A stretch of 64,000 nucleotides of DNA from Streptomyces albofaciens JCM 4342 (GTDB taxonomy: Bacteria; Actinomycetota; Actinomycetes; Streptomycetales; Streptomycetaceae), in NCBI RefSeq assembly GCF_008634025.1, contig NZ_PDCM01000001.1:3876501-3940500 (forward strand). Reading direction: 5' to 3'. The notes under the pieces are model-generated. The model did not search any database and had not been told where the DNA came from. It was given only the letters and a program-made list of their open reading frames with translations. Shown here in pieces: positions 56,386 through 64,000 of this stretch; position 1 is the first letter of the stretch; each line of letters begins with the position of its first letter. Both the position numbers and the translations under genes were made by a program.

Positions 56386-57417
56386 GTGGACTTCAGCCTG
56401 ATCTTCTTCTCCGGGGACGAGAAGAACAAATACCGCTTCGTGCTCGACGCGGCCCGCTACGCGGACGAGAACGGCTTCACCGCCATCTGGACCCCGGAGC
56501 GGCACTTCCACCGTTTCGGCGGCCTCTACCCCAACCCCTCCGTACTCGGCGCGGGCCTGGCCATGCACACCCAGCGCCTCCAGATCCGGGCCGGCAGCGT
56601 CATCCTGCCGCTGCACAGCCCGATCCGGGTCGCCGAGGAGTGGGCGGTCGTCGACAACCTCTCCCGTGGACGGACCGGGATCGCCCTGGCCACCGGCTTC
56701 AGCCCGCTGGACTTCGCCATCCGGCCGGAGGGCTGGCCCGACCGCAGGCAGCGCACCTTCGACGCGGTGTCCACCATCCGCGAACTGTGGGAGGGCGCAC
56801 CGGTCTACGTCCAGGACGGCCTCGGGAACCACGTCGAGGTGGAGCTGCACCCGCAGCCCGTCCAGCCCGAACTGCCCATCTGGCTGACCTGCACCAAGAG
56901 CGTGGAGACGTTCGAGACGGCCGGACGGCTCGGCTGCAACGTGCTGACCGCGCTGATCGACATGACCAACGAGGAGCTGGAGGAGAAGCTCGCCCTCTAC
57001 CACAAGACCCTGGAGGAGTACGGGCACGATCCCGAGAGCACCACGGTCACGCTGATGCTGCACACCTTCATCGGCACCGACCTGGACGAGGTCCGGGAGA
57101 CCGTCTGGCCCCCGTTCAGCGACTACCTGCGCTCCTTCTTCACCGTCATCGACTCGCAGAAGAAGAACCTGGCGCCCGGCGCCGGGGTCCGCGACATCTC
57201 GGCCGACGACCAGGACGAACTGATCAAGTTCGCCTTCGACAAGTACTTCGAGAAGGGTGCGCTGCTCGGCACCCCGGACTCCTGCGCGGCGGTGGTCGAC
57301 CGCTTCCAGGGCATGGGCGTCAACGAGATCGCCTGTCTGATCGACTTCGGCGTCGACGAGGACCTCGTCGTGCAGAGCCTGAGCCACCTCAACGAACTCC
57401 GGAGGCGCTACGCATGA
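56386..57417 (+). CDS. MupA/Atu3671-type luciferase-like flavin monooxygenase
   Basis: 343 residues from GTG at 56386. The LLM TIM-barrel N-terminus is VDFSLIFFSGDEKNKYRFVL and the subfamily markers are HFHRFGGLYPNPSVLGAGLA and RAGSVILPLHSPIRVAEEWA followed by GIALATGFSPLDFAIRPEGW. These match the natural-product LLM subfamily that oxidises carrier-bound PKS/NRPS intermediates using reduced flavin from a separate reductase. Its place right after the PKS suggests hydroxylation of the malonyl-extended chain. 2-nt gap to the PKS, ATGA overlap to the condensation gene. Confidence 0.92.
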   Translation: MDFSLIFFSGDEKNKYRFVLDAARYADENGFTAIWTPERHFHRFGGLYPNPSVLGAGLAMHTQRLQIRAGSVILPLHSPIRVAEEWAVVDNLSRGRTGIALATGFSPLDFAIRPEGWPDRRQRTFDAVSTIRELWEGAPVYVQDGLGNHVEVELHPQPVQPELPIWLTCTKSVETFETAGRLGCNVLTALIDMTNEELEEKLALYHKTLEEYGHDPESTTVTLMLHTFIGTDLDEVRETVWPPFSDYLRSFFTVIDSQKKNLAPGAGVRDISADDQDELIKFAFDKYFEKGALLGTPDSCAAVVDRFQGMGVNEIACLIDFGVDEDLVVQSLSHLNELRRRYA

Positions 57418-58775
57418 CCACCGCCCCCTCCCGCGCCGACCTCGTCGCCGGGCTCACCGGCCTGACCCCCGGCCAGCGTGCGCGCCTGCGCGACCGGATC
57501 CCCCAAGTGCTGGCGGAGCAGCGGCGGTTGTCCCCGGGGCAGCGCCGCCTCTGGCTCACCCGGCAGCGGCTGCCCGGCCGGCCGGTGGACGTCGTCTGCC
57601 AGGCCGTGCACCTCACCGGCGACCCGGTGGACCTGGACCTGCTCGCCGAGCGGGTACGCGGCTTCGCGGCCCGGCACGAGGCGCTGCGCACCACCTTCGA
57701 GGAGGGCGGCTCGGGCCTCCGCCCGGTGGTGCACGAGGAACTGCCGCCCCAGGTGGACCGTACCCGCTGTGCCGATGCCGACGAAGCACACCGGCTCGCC
57801 CGGGAGCTGGCCGCCGAGCCGTTCGACCTGGCGGCCGGGCCCCTGCTGCGGGTCACCCTCGCCGAAGGGCCCGCGCCCGACGAGGCGTGGCTGCTGGTCG
57901 TGGTGCACAACCTCGTCTTCGACGCGTGGTCCTTCGAGCTGCTGCTGGACGAACTGGCCCGCCCCGCCGACGCCGAGCCCGCCGCCGCGCCCGCCTTCAG
58001 CGACTACACGCGCGAGCTGCGGCAGTGGCTCGGCAGCCCGGCGGGCCGGGAAGCGGCCGCCTACTGGGCCGGTGAGGTGGCCGACGCGCCGCCGCCCCTG
58101 CCCACCGACCGGCCCCGCCCCGCCGACGGCACCTCGCGCCAGGGCGGCCGGGTCGGCTTCACGGTGTCCCGTGCCGTCACCGAGGCGATCGCCGCGGCGG
58201 CGCAGCGCGAGGCGGCCACCGCGTACGCCGGATGGCTGGCCGTGGCCTGGGCCGCGCTGGCCGAGTTCGGCGGCCGGCCGGACGTCCTGCTCGGCACGTT
58301 CACCGCGGGCCGCGACCGGCCCGGCACCGCCGAGGTGGTCGGCTACCTGCTCAACGTGCTGCCCGTACGGCTGCGGGACGCGGGCGACGGCTCGCACGCC
58401 GCCCGCGTCCGCGCGGTCCGTACGGCCACCCGCGCCGGGCTCCGGCACGCCGCGTACCCGGGCGAACTGGTCGCCGCGGAGGTACGGCCCGCCCGGGTGC
58501 CGGGCGACCACCCCCTGCTCGACGCCGTCTTCGTCTTCGACAACCTCGGCGAGGGCGGCCGGGAGATCCAGGGCGCCCGCGCGGACACCGCCGACCTCGA
58601 CAAGGGCACCGCCCGCTACGACCTGACGCTGGCCGTCTACCCCGGCCCGGAAGGGACCGAGGGCTGGTTCGAGTACGACAGCGAACTGTACGACGAGACC
58701 ACCGTGCGCCGCCTGGCCGAGCGGTTCACGGCCCTGGCCGAGGCGGCGGCCGGCGCGGACGGAGGCCCGCAGTGA
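57414..58775 (+). CDS. Stand-alone NRPS condensation protein with His-to-Asn change
   Basis: 453 residues. C-domain features: SPGQRRLWLTRQRLPG (C1), RHEALRTTF (C2), VVVHNLVFDAWSFELLLDEL where HHxxxDG should be (C3), GYLLNVLPVRLR (C5-like) and FDNLGEGGREI. In the C3 motif the catalytic second His is Asn166 and the Gly is Ala; His165 and Asp170 remain. Canonical amide bond formation should be lost or strongly changed. It may be a non-catalytic partner, an esterifying or cyclising variant, or a scaffold. GTGA overlap to the next gene. Confidence 0.88.
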   Translation: MTTAPSRADLVAGLTGLTPGQRARLRDRIPQVLAEQRRLSPGQRRLWLTRQRLPGRPVDVVCQAVHLTGDPVDLDLLAERVRGFAARHEALRTTFEEGGSGLRPVVHEELPPQVDRTRCADADEAHRLARELAAEPFDLAAGPLLRVTLAEGPAPDEAWLLVVVHNLVFDAWSFELLLDELARPADAEPAAAPAFSDYTRELRQWLGSPAGREAAAYWAGEVADAPPPLPTDRPRPADGTSRQGGRVGFTVSRAVTEAIAAAAQREAATAYAGWLAVAWAALAEFGGRPDVLLGTFTAGRDRPGTAEVVGYLLNVLPVRLRDAGDGSHAARVRAVRTATRAGLRHAAYPGELVAAEVRPARVPGDHPLLDAVFVFDNLGEGGREIQGARADTADLDKGTARYDLTLAVYPGPEGTEGWFEYDSELYDETTVRRLAERFTALAEAAAGADGGPQ

Positions 58776-59746
58776 CCACCGCACGGCTGTGTGCCCCCGC
58801 CTACGAGCTGGGCGAGTACGCCGACCCCGTCACCGAGCTGCCGGAACTGCTGGCGGACCCGGACACCGCGGCCCGGCTGACCGCCCCGGCCGCCGGGTTC
58901 GACACCTACCACTGGTCGGACGGGCAGGTGGTGGAGCTGATGGCCGCCGCCGCCCGGCGCACCCTGGGCGAGGCCGGGGTGCCGGGCGACGAGGTCGACC
59001 TCGTCCTGCTGGCCACCGACTCGCTGCCGCGCGACCGCTCGGCCCACCGGGACGTGGCCGAACTGCTCCGGGACATCGGGCTGACCCGCGCCACCGCGAG
59101 CACGCTCGGCCTGATGGACTGCGCCACCGCCATGGCCGCCGTGGGAACCGCCGCCTCCCTGGTCCGCGACGGCAGCGCCCGCCACGTCCTGGTCGTCACC
59201 GGCGACCTGGCCGACCACGCCACCGGCGGCGAACGGGTCGTCGCGGGCGGCGCGGCCATCGCCAGCGACGCCGCCGCCACCGCCCTCGTGTCGGCCACCG
59301 CGGCCGGGCTGCCGGTGCTGGGCATGGCCCACCACGCCGCCCCGGAGACCCTTTCCGGGGAGCCCGCGCGGCAGCAGCTGGCGGCCCGGATCGCCGCGCA
59401 CCGCGAACTGTTCGCCCGGCTCGCGGAGCGGCACCCGGTCCGGCCCGAGGAGGTGCGGGCCGTCCTGCCCAGCAACTTCGCGCGCAACGTGCTGGAGATC
59501 TACCTGTCCGATGTCGGCTACGGCGGCGACCGGCTCGCCCTGGGCAACGTCGGCCGGATCGGGCACTGCCTCGGCAGCGACCCGTTGATCAACCTCGCGG
59601 ACCGGCTCGCGGAGGCCAAGGCCGCCGGGGAGGAGGAGGCGGACGGGCCGGAGGACCGGCTCGTGCTGCTCGGCGCGGGCATCTCCCACCTGGCGGCCGT
59701 GCTGCTGGGGGCGCGCCCGCTGCCGGCCGGGGAGGGAGCCGGGTGA
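58772..59746 (+). CDS. KASIII-family acyltransferase-like protein, copy 1
   Basis: 324 residues from GTG at 58772. Thiolase-fold core with Cys117 in LGLMDCATAMAAVGTAASL. In FabH the second half reads PHQAN and GN; here it reads LPSNFARN and NVGRIGHCLGSDPLINL. The catalytic His of PHQAN is thus Ser, but a His lies next to Cys in GHCLGSDP. Decarboxylative condensation is unlikely. Acyl transfer between CoA, carrier and nucleophile is more plausible, as in other KASIII-like acyltransferases. Directly followed by its paralogue and a discrete PCP. Confidence 0.82.
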   Translation: MTTARLCAPAYELGEYADPVTELPELLADPDTAARLTAPAAGFDTYHWSDGQVVELMAAAARRTLGEAGVPGDEVDLVLLATDSLPRDRSAHRDVAELLRDIGLTRATASTLGLMDCATAMAAVGTAASLVRDGSARHVLVVTGDLADHATGGERVVAGGAAIASDAAATALVSATAAGLPVLGMAHHAAPETLSGEPARQQLAARIAAHRELFARLAERHPVRPEEVRAVLPSNFARNVLEIYLSDVGYGGDRLALGNVGRIGHCLGSDPLINLADRLAEAKAAGEEEADGPEDRLVLLGAGISHLAAVLLGARPLPAGEGAG

Positions 59747-60666
59747 GCGCGGCAGGCGCGGCCTATGTGAACGGCTGCGCCGCGGAGTTGGGCGCGATCC
59801 GCCGTAAGGTCGCCGAACTCCCCGAGTACGCGGCCGGGCCGCCGGCCGCGGGCACCGGCTTCGCCGAGTACCGCGAGGCCGGGGGCGGCATCCTCGACCT
59901 CCTCGGCCCGGCCGTGCGCCATGCCCTGGACGCCTCCGGTACCGACCCGGCCACGGTGGACACGGTGCTGCTCGCGACCGAGTCGCTGCCCGCCGACGGC
60001 CCGGACCGGCCCGCCCTCACCGGCCTGCTGGACGCTCTCGGCCTGCGCCGCGCCTACCCGCTGACGCTGGGCCTGGCCGACTGCTCCACCGCCGTCGCCG
60101 CCTTCGACATCGCGGCGTCCCTGGTGCGGACCGGCGCTTCCCGCACGGTGCTGGTGGCGTCCGGGGACCTGGTGCGTACGGTGCTGCCGGGCGGCCGGGT
60201 CGTGCTGGGCGGTACGGCGGTCGCCGGGGACGCGGCCGCCGCGGCCGTGGTCTCCGGGCGGCGGTACGGCTGGGAGCTGCTCGGCGGGGCCCGCAGGTTC
60301 GCCCGCGAAGCCGTCGATGCCGCCACGCCCGGCCACCGGATGCTGGCGCAACTGGCCATGTACCAGGAGGTGTTCGCGGACCTGTGGACGGCCACGGGGC
60401 TGACGGCGCGGAGCCTGGGGACCGGCGCCGTGCTGCCCAGCAACCTCGCCCGGGACACCCTGCGCACGTTCCTGGGCGAGGCCGGAATCGCCGACGCCCA
60501 GATGTATCTGGACAACGTGCCGCGTATCGCGCACTGTCTGGGCAGCGATCCGCTGATCAATCTCGCCGACCGTACGGCCCAGGGCGCCGAGCCGTCCCCC
60601 GTCGTACTGCTCGGCACCAGCGCGGTGCACGCCGCCGCCGTTCTACTACGTCCCGTGGAGGAATGA
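59743..60666 (+). CDS. KASIII-family acyltransferase-like protein, copy 2
   Basis: 307 residues from GTG at 59743 (GTGA overlap). Cys114 in LGLADCSTAVAAFDIAASL; the second motifs are LPSNLARD and NVPRIAHCLGSDPLINLAD, matching copy 1 and not FabH. The pair therefore arose by duplication and shares the HCLGSDPLINL motif. Copy 2 lacks the long acidic insertion EEEADGPEDR of copy 1. A heterodimer, as in chain-length-factor pairs, is a hypothesis; unlike those, both keep the Cys. Confidence 0.82.
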   Translation: MSAAGAAYVNGCAAELGAIRRKVAELPEYAAGPPAAGTGFAEYREAGGGILDLLGPAVRHALDASGTDPATVDTVLLATESLPADGPDRPALTGLLDALGLRRAYPLTLGLADCSTAVAAFDIAASLVRTGASRTVLVASGDLVRTVLPGGRVVLGGTAVAGDAAAAAVVSGRRYGWELLGGARRFAREAVDAATPGHRMLAQLAMYQEVFADLWTATGLTARSLGTGAVLPSNLARDTLRTFLGEAGIADAQMYLDNVPRIAHCLGSDPLINLADRTAQGAEPSPVVLLGTSAVHAAAVLLRPVEE

Positions 60667-60670
60667 ACAC

Positions 60671-60931
60671 ATGCCGACGGCAGAGGAGAGGACCGCCGGA
60701 ATCTGGCGGGAGATCCTGGACCTGGACCACGGGACCCCCATCGGCCCGGAGGACGACTTCTTCGCCCTGGGCGGCACGTCCCTCCAGGCCATGTCCCTGG
60801 TGCAGCGGCTGCGCGAGGAGTTCGGCGCTCCGGTGGCGCTGAGCGCGCTGCTGGCGGACGCCTCGCTGCGGGCCGTCACCGCCGCGGTGACGGCGGACGG
60901 AGCCGGGCACGAGGAGACCGCCCGGCCGTGA
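60671..60931 (+). CDS. Discrete peptidyl/acyl carrier protein
   Basis: 86 residues, one PCP domain: FFALGGTSLQAMSLVQRLRE with the phosphopantetheine Ser at residue 37. Helix pattern and length are normal for a free-standing carrier. It begins 4 nt after the second KASIII-like gene, so it is the likely partner of that pair, the condensation protein and the flavoenzyme. GTGA overlap to the MFS gene. Confidence 0.92.
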   Translation: MPTAEERTAGIWREILDLDHGTPIGPEDDFFALGGTSLQAMSLVQRLREEFGAPVALSALLADASLRAVTAAVTADGAGHEETARP

Positions 60932-62265
60932 AGATCCAGTCTGTGGCCGCCCTGCGGCAACTCCCGCCCCGCGCCCGGGCGGTGATGGGCGCCAACCTGG
61001 TCAGTTCGGTGGGCACCGGACTGGTCCAGCCGTTCCTGGTCCTGTATCTGACCCGGGTGCGCGGGCTGCCGGTCGGCGCCGCCACCGCCGTCATCTCGGT
61101 GATCGCGGTGGCCTCGCTGCTGGGCGGCCCGCTGGCCGGACGGCTGGCCGACGGCCGCTCGCTGCGCGCCACGGCCGCCGCCGCGATGACCCTCGCCGCC
61201 CTCGGCACGGCCTCCTTCGCCCTGGTCACCGGGGTGGGCGGCGCGGTGCTCGCCGGGTCGGCCTACGGACTGGCGTACGGCGCGATGGTCTCCATATGGA
61301 ACACCGCCATCGCCCGGAGCGTGACGGGGGAAGCCCGGTCCACCGCGTTCGGGCTCCAGTTCGTCGGGCTCAACGCGGGGGTCGGGCTCGGCGGCCTGCT
61401 CGGCGGGATCTTCGCCTCGACGGCCGATCCGGGCCGCTTCCAGCTGCTGTACGTCGGTGACGGCCTGTCGTTCCTGGTGGCCGGCGCCGTCCTCGTCCTC
61501 GCGGTGGGGCGGCGGACGCAGCAGCCGGACACCGCCGCGACGGAACCCGCCGCCGGGCCCCGCGGCTACGCCGTCGTCCTCCGGGACCGCGCGCTGCTCA
61601 AGGTGCTCGCCTTCACCGTCGCGCTGATGGTGGTGGGGTACGGACAGCTGGAGTCCAGCATCCCCGGGCTGGTCGCGGTGCGCGGCATGGACGCGCGGAT
61701 CATGGCCTGGGGGTTCGTGGCCAACACCTGCTGCATCGTGCTGATCCAGTTCGCGGCGGTGACCCGTATCTCCCGCTCCCGGCCCGCCGTCCTGCTCGCC
61801 GGCACGGCTGGGAGCTGGGCGGCGAGCTGGCTGCTGCTCCTGCTGGCCACCGTCGGCGGCGGTACGGCGGTACAGGCCGCGCTGGTGATCGTCGCGCTGG
61901 CGGTGTTCGCCGTGGGCGAGGCGCTGCTGGCCGTGGCGCTGCCCACCCTCGTCAACTCCCTGGCGAGCGACCCGGTGCGCGGCCGGTACAACGGCGCGTA
62001 TTCCGCGGCCATGTCGGTGGGCCTGGTCGTGGGCCCGCTGCTCGGCGGCCGGCTGCTCACCGGCGGACAGCCGTGGCTGCTCGCCGTGGTGCTGGGCGCG
62101 GGCTGCGTGGCGTGCGCCGGGGCGGCCCTGCGGCTCGGGCGGCTGCACGGCCCGGCGGACAGCGTGCGGACGGCCGCGCCGCAGCAGCCGGGCGTCCGGC
62201 ACACCGGTGATCCGTACGAGAACGAGAACGAGCCGCAGCGGCTGGGCTCCGGGGGTGGACGATGA
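60928..62265 (+). CDS. MFS transporter, probable exporter
   Basis: 445 residues from GTG at 60928, about 12 transmembrane segments. The motif-A-like loop GGPLAGRLADGRSLRATA lies between helices 2 and 3. The C-terminal 40 residues are hydrophilic (NENEPQRLGSGGG). Gene order, inside the cluster between a carrier and an NRPS gene, supports export of or self-resistance to the product. ATGA overlap to the following NRPS gene. Confidence 0.9.
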   Translation: MKIQSVAALRQLPPRARAVMGANLVSSVGTGLVQPFLVLYLTRVRGLPVGAATAVISVIAVASLLGGPLAGRLADGRSLRATAAAAMTLAALGTASFALVTGVGGAVLAGSAYGLAYGAMVSIWNTAIARSVTGEARSTAFGLQFVGLNAGVGLGGLLGGIFASTADPGRFQLLYVGDGLSFLVAGAVLVLAVGRRTQQPDTAATEPAAGPRGYAVVLRDRALLKVLAFTVALMVVGYGQLESSIPGLVAVRGMDARIMAWGFVANTCCIVLIQFAAVTRISRSRPAVLLAGTAGSWAASWLLLLLATVGGGTAVQAALVIVALAVFAVGEALLAVALPTLVNSLASDPVRGRYNGAYSAAMSVGLVVGPLLGGRLLTGGQPWLLAVVLGAGCVACAGAALRLGRLHGPADSVRTAAPQQPGVRHTGDPYENENEPQRLGSGGGR

Positions 62266-64000
62266 CGGTCGTGCACGAGATCTTCCGGCAGCGGGCGGCG
62301 GAGCGCCCGGACGCCACCGCACTGCTCCACCGTGAACGGGCCGTGAGCTACCGGACGCTGGACCGCGCCTCGGACGCCTACGCGGCCGAACTCGCCGCGG
62401 CAGGAGTGCGGGCGGGGGACATCGTGCCCGTCCTGATGCCGCGCTCCCCGCGATACGTGGCGACCGTCCTGGCGATCCTCAAACTCGGCGCCGCCTACGC
62501 GGCCCTGGACCTCCGCTGGCCCGCGCCCAGGATCGCGGAACTGACACGGCGGGCGGACGCCCGGCTGATCGCCGCCGCCCCCGGACACCGGCCCGGGACC
62601 GCGCCGGCCTCCGTCTGGGTGCCCGGCACGGACCTGGAGGAGGCCGCCGCCACCGGCGACGCCCCGCCTCCGGTGCCCGTACAGGAGACGGACACCTGCT
62701 GCGTCTTCTTCACCTCCGGCAGCACCGGCCGCCCCAAGGGCGTCCTCTCCCCGCACGCCGGAACGGTACGGCTGTTCACGGCCGAACCGGCCGCCCGCTT
62801 CGCCGACCTCGGCCCGGACACGGTCTGGCCGCAGGCCGCCCCGCTGCCCTGGGACGCCGCCTCCCTGGAACTGTGGGGAGCGCTGCTGAACGGGGGCACC
62901 TCCGTGCTGGTGGACGAGCCCTACCTGACGGCGGACGGGCTGCGCGGCCTCGTACGCCGGGCGGGCGTGAACACCCTGTGGCTCACCGCCTCGCTGTTCA
63001 ACCTGCTCGTGGAGGAGGACCCGGACTGCTTCCACGGGGTGCGGCAGCTCATGGTGGGCGGCGAACGGCTCTCGCCCGAACACGTCCGCCGCTTCGTACG
63101 GGCGCACCCCCGCATCACCCTGGTGAACGGCTACGGCCCCGTGGAGACCACGGTCTTCGCCACCACCCACCGGATCACGGCTGCCGACATCGCCGACGAC
63201 CGGGCTCCCGACGATCGGGCCCCTGGCCCGCAGATCCCGGTGGGCCGCCCCGTCGGACGGACCGAAGTCTTCGTCCTCGACGAGGCATCGCGGCCGGTCC
63301 CGCCGGACACCACCGGCGAGATCTGCGTCGCGGGCGCCGGCCTGGCCCGCGGCTACCTCGCCGACCCGGAGCAGACCGCGCGCAGCTTCGTCGACATCCC
63401 GCTGGACGGCGCCGTCCGCCGTGTCTACCGCACCGGCGACCTGGGCTTCCGCTCCGCCGACGGCACCCTGCACTACGCGGGCCGCCGCGACCGCCAGGTC
63501 AAGGTGCACGGACACCGCATCGAGCCGGGCGAGGTGGAGGCCGCGGCGGCCCGGGTGCCCGGGGTGCTCCGGTGCGCCGTCGTCCCGCTGATGACGGACG
63601 GGAGGTGCGTGGGGCTGGCCGCCGCGTACACGGCGCGCGACGACCGGGAACCGGTGAGCGCGGAGACGGTGCGCCGCGCGCTGGCCGAGCGGCTGCCGGA
63701 GTACCTGGTGCCACGGCGACTGGCCGCCGTGGACGCCTTCCCGCTGACCGACAACGGCAAGCTGGACACCGCCGCGCTGCTGGACCTCATCACGGCGCGC
63801 GCGGAAGCGGCCCGGCCACGGGCCGACGCGCGTCGGCTTCGCGATGCCGAAGACGGCCCGGTGGCGGGCCATGTGACCGCGGCCTTCGCGGAGATCCTGC
63901 GCCGGGACCCGGACGACGTGCCCCCCGACGCCTCCTTCTTCGAACTGGGCGGCACCTCGCTGGACGGCGCCCGGCTGTGCGTCCGCATCGGCGGGCGCAC
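62262..64000 (+). CDS. NRPS A-PCP protein, cut by the right window edge
   Basis: 579 residues visible from ATG 62262. Adenylation domain: DTCCVFFTSGSTGRPKGVLS (A3), PLPWDAASLELWGALLNGG (A4), LVNGYGPVETTVFATT (A5), YRTGDLGFRSADG (A7), RQVKVHGHRIEPGEVE (A8), DNGKLDTAAL (A10). PCP FFELGGTSLDG with Ser566 starts near the edge. More domains may follow. The A4 Asp is present, so an amino acid is likely, but the pocket code was not derived. No condensation domain is attached upstream, which again makes the stand-alone condensation protein important. Confidence 0.92.
   Translation, partial: MTVVHEIFRQRAAERPDATALLHRERAVSYRTLDRASDAYAAELAAAGVRAGDIVPVLMPRSPRYVATVLAILKLGAAYAALDLRWPAPRIAELTRRADARLIAAAPGHRPGTAPASVWVPGTDLEEAAATGDAPPPVPVQETDTCCVFFTSGSTGRPKGVLSPHAGTVRLFTAEPAARFADLGPDTVWPQAAPLPWDAASLELWGALLNGGTSVLVDEPYLTADGLRGLVRRAGVNTLWLTASLFNLLVEEDPDCFHGVRQLMVGGERLSPEHVRRFVRAHPRITLVNGYGPVETTVFATTHRITAADIADDRAPDDRAPGPQIPVGRPVGRTEVFVLDEASRPVPPDTTGEICVAGAGLARGYLADPEQTARSFVDIPLDGAVRRVYRTGDLGFRSADGTLHYAGRRDRQVKVHGHRIEPGEVEAAAARVPGVLRCAVVPLMTDGRCVGLAAAYTARDDREPVSAETVRRALAERLPEYLVPRRLAAVDAFPLTDNGKLDTAALLDLITARAEAARPRADARRLRDAEDGPVAGHVTAAFAEILRRDPDDVPPDASFFELGGTSLDGARLCVRIGGR

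Larger units (their letters stand above)
44553..64000 (+). other. Hybrid PKS-NRPS biosynthetic gene cluster (truncated at right edge)
   Basis: Thirteen same-strand genes from 44553 to the window edge; most junctions are ATGA or GTGA overlaps or 8-nt overlaps. Order: EPSP-synthase-like, aminotransferase, FrhB-like, MDR dehydrogenase, A-PCP, KS-AT-KR-ACP, MupA-type flavoenzyme, condensation protein, KASIII-like x2, PCP, MFS, A-PCP. No thioesterase, regulator or precursor-supply gene besides the first four is seen, so the cluster probably continues to the right. No regulator gene lies in the visible part; control may come through the upstream palindromes and the TTA codons. Confidence 0.9.

Noticed and set aside
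58772..60666. Type II PKS KS/CLF pair
   Set aside because: Size, motif order and sequence match the KASIII branch, both proteins keep the Cys, and the TACSSS motif of type II KS is absent.
1..64000. tRNA genes, integrase, attachment sites, insertion sequences or origins
   Set aside because: I found no tRNA-like fold, transposase or integrase motif, and no flanking repeats that would indicate a mobile element.

Overview
The window is a piece of a Streptomyces-type actinomycete chromosome. Base composition is very GC-rich with strong third-position GC bias, the long antisense frames are mostly spurious, and the families seen (GAF-ANTAR, STAS, DUF5709, DUF2795, Ku, ligase, F420-type deazaflavin reductase, P450, Tat-secreted enzymes, modular PKS/NRPS) are typical of the genus. 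I see no rRNA, tRNA, CRISPR array, transposase or integrase.

Bases 1 to about 15,900 are accessory and stress-related core: a truncated NTPase regulator, a lipoprotein esterase, small membrane proteins, a gamma-carbonic-anhydrase-like protein, an ATP-dependent DNA ligase, STAS and Ppx/GppA proteins, GAF-ANTAR, DUF2795 and DUF5709 proteins, Ku, two SDRs flanking a 39-residue LPFR peptide, flavodoxin-like and DUF6328-like proteins and a hexapeptide acyltransferase. Ligase and Ku suggest end joining. A GNNT-N15-GGGTAC element before the first SDR looks like a stress-sigma promoter. Several minisatellites lie between these genes.

Bases about 15,150 to 31,150 hold a Mut7-C protein, a DUF3048 lipoprotein, a P450 divergent from a TetR gene, XRE-cupin and YbaK genes, an HTH-membrane-trefoil protein behind an array of TGTCCGG heptamers, a natural sigma/anti-sigma fusion, YigZ, RidA, an isochorismatase-like hydrolase and an Orn/Lys/Arg decarboxylase. 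A minus-strand four-gene operon (28,421 to 25,380) starts with a 65-residue peptide; every junction overlaps by 4 nt and its function is unknown.

Bases 31,548 to 37,259 are a formate-dehydrogenase operon with a cysteine active site: catalytic subunit, iron-sulfur subunit, NrfD-like membrane subunit and an unrecognised fourth protein, with 4-nt overlaps throughout and a strong terminator after it. Next come a MarR regulator, an FAD monooxygenase, a divergent pair of Tat-exported enzymes (lactonase and glycosidase-like) with a DasR-like site between them, and a TolB-like lipoprotein.

Bases 44,553 to the right edge are a biosynthetic gene cluster on one strand in which nearly all genes overlap: EPSP-synthase-like protein, class III aminotransferase, FrhB-type iron-sulfur flavoprotein, MDR dehydrogenase, NRPS A-PCP, one-module PKS (KS-AT-KR-ACP, malonyl-type AT), MupA-type flavin monooxygenase, condensation protein with a mutated catalytic His, two paralogous KASIII-like proteins with an unusual triad, discrete PCP, MFS exporter and a second A-PCP NRPS cut by the window edge. 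The first two genes each carry a TTA codon, which suggests bldA control. The set suggests a shikimate-type or cyclic amino-acid building block joined to a malonate-extended chain. I do not recognise it as a known pathway, and it is the best candidate for a new system here.
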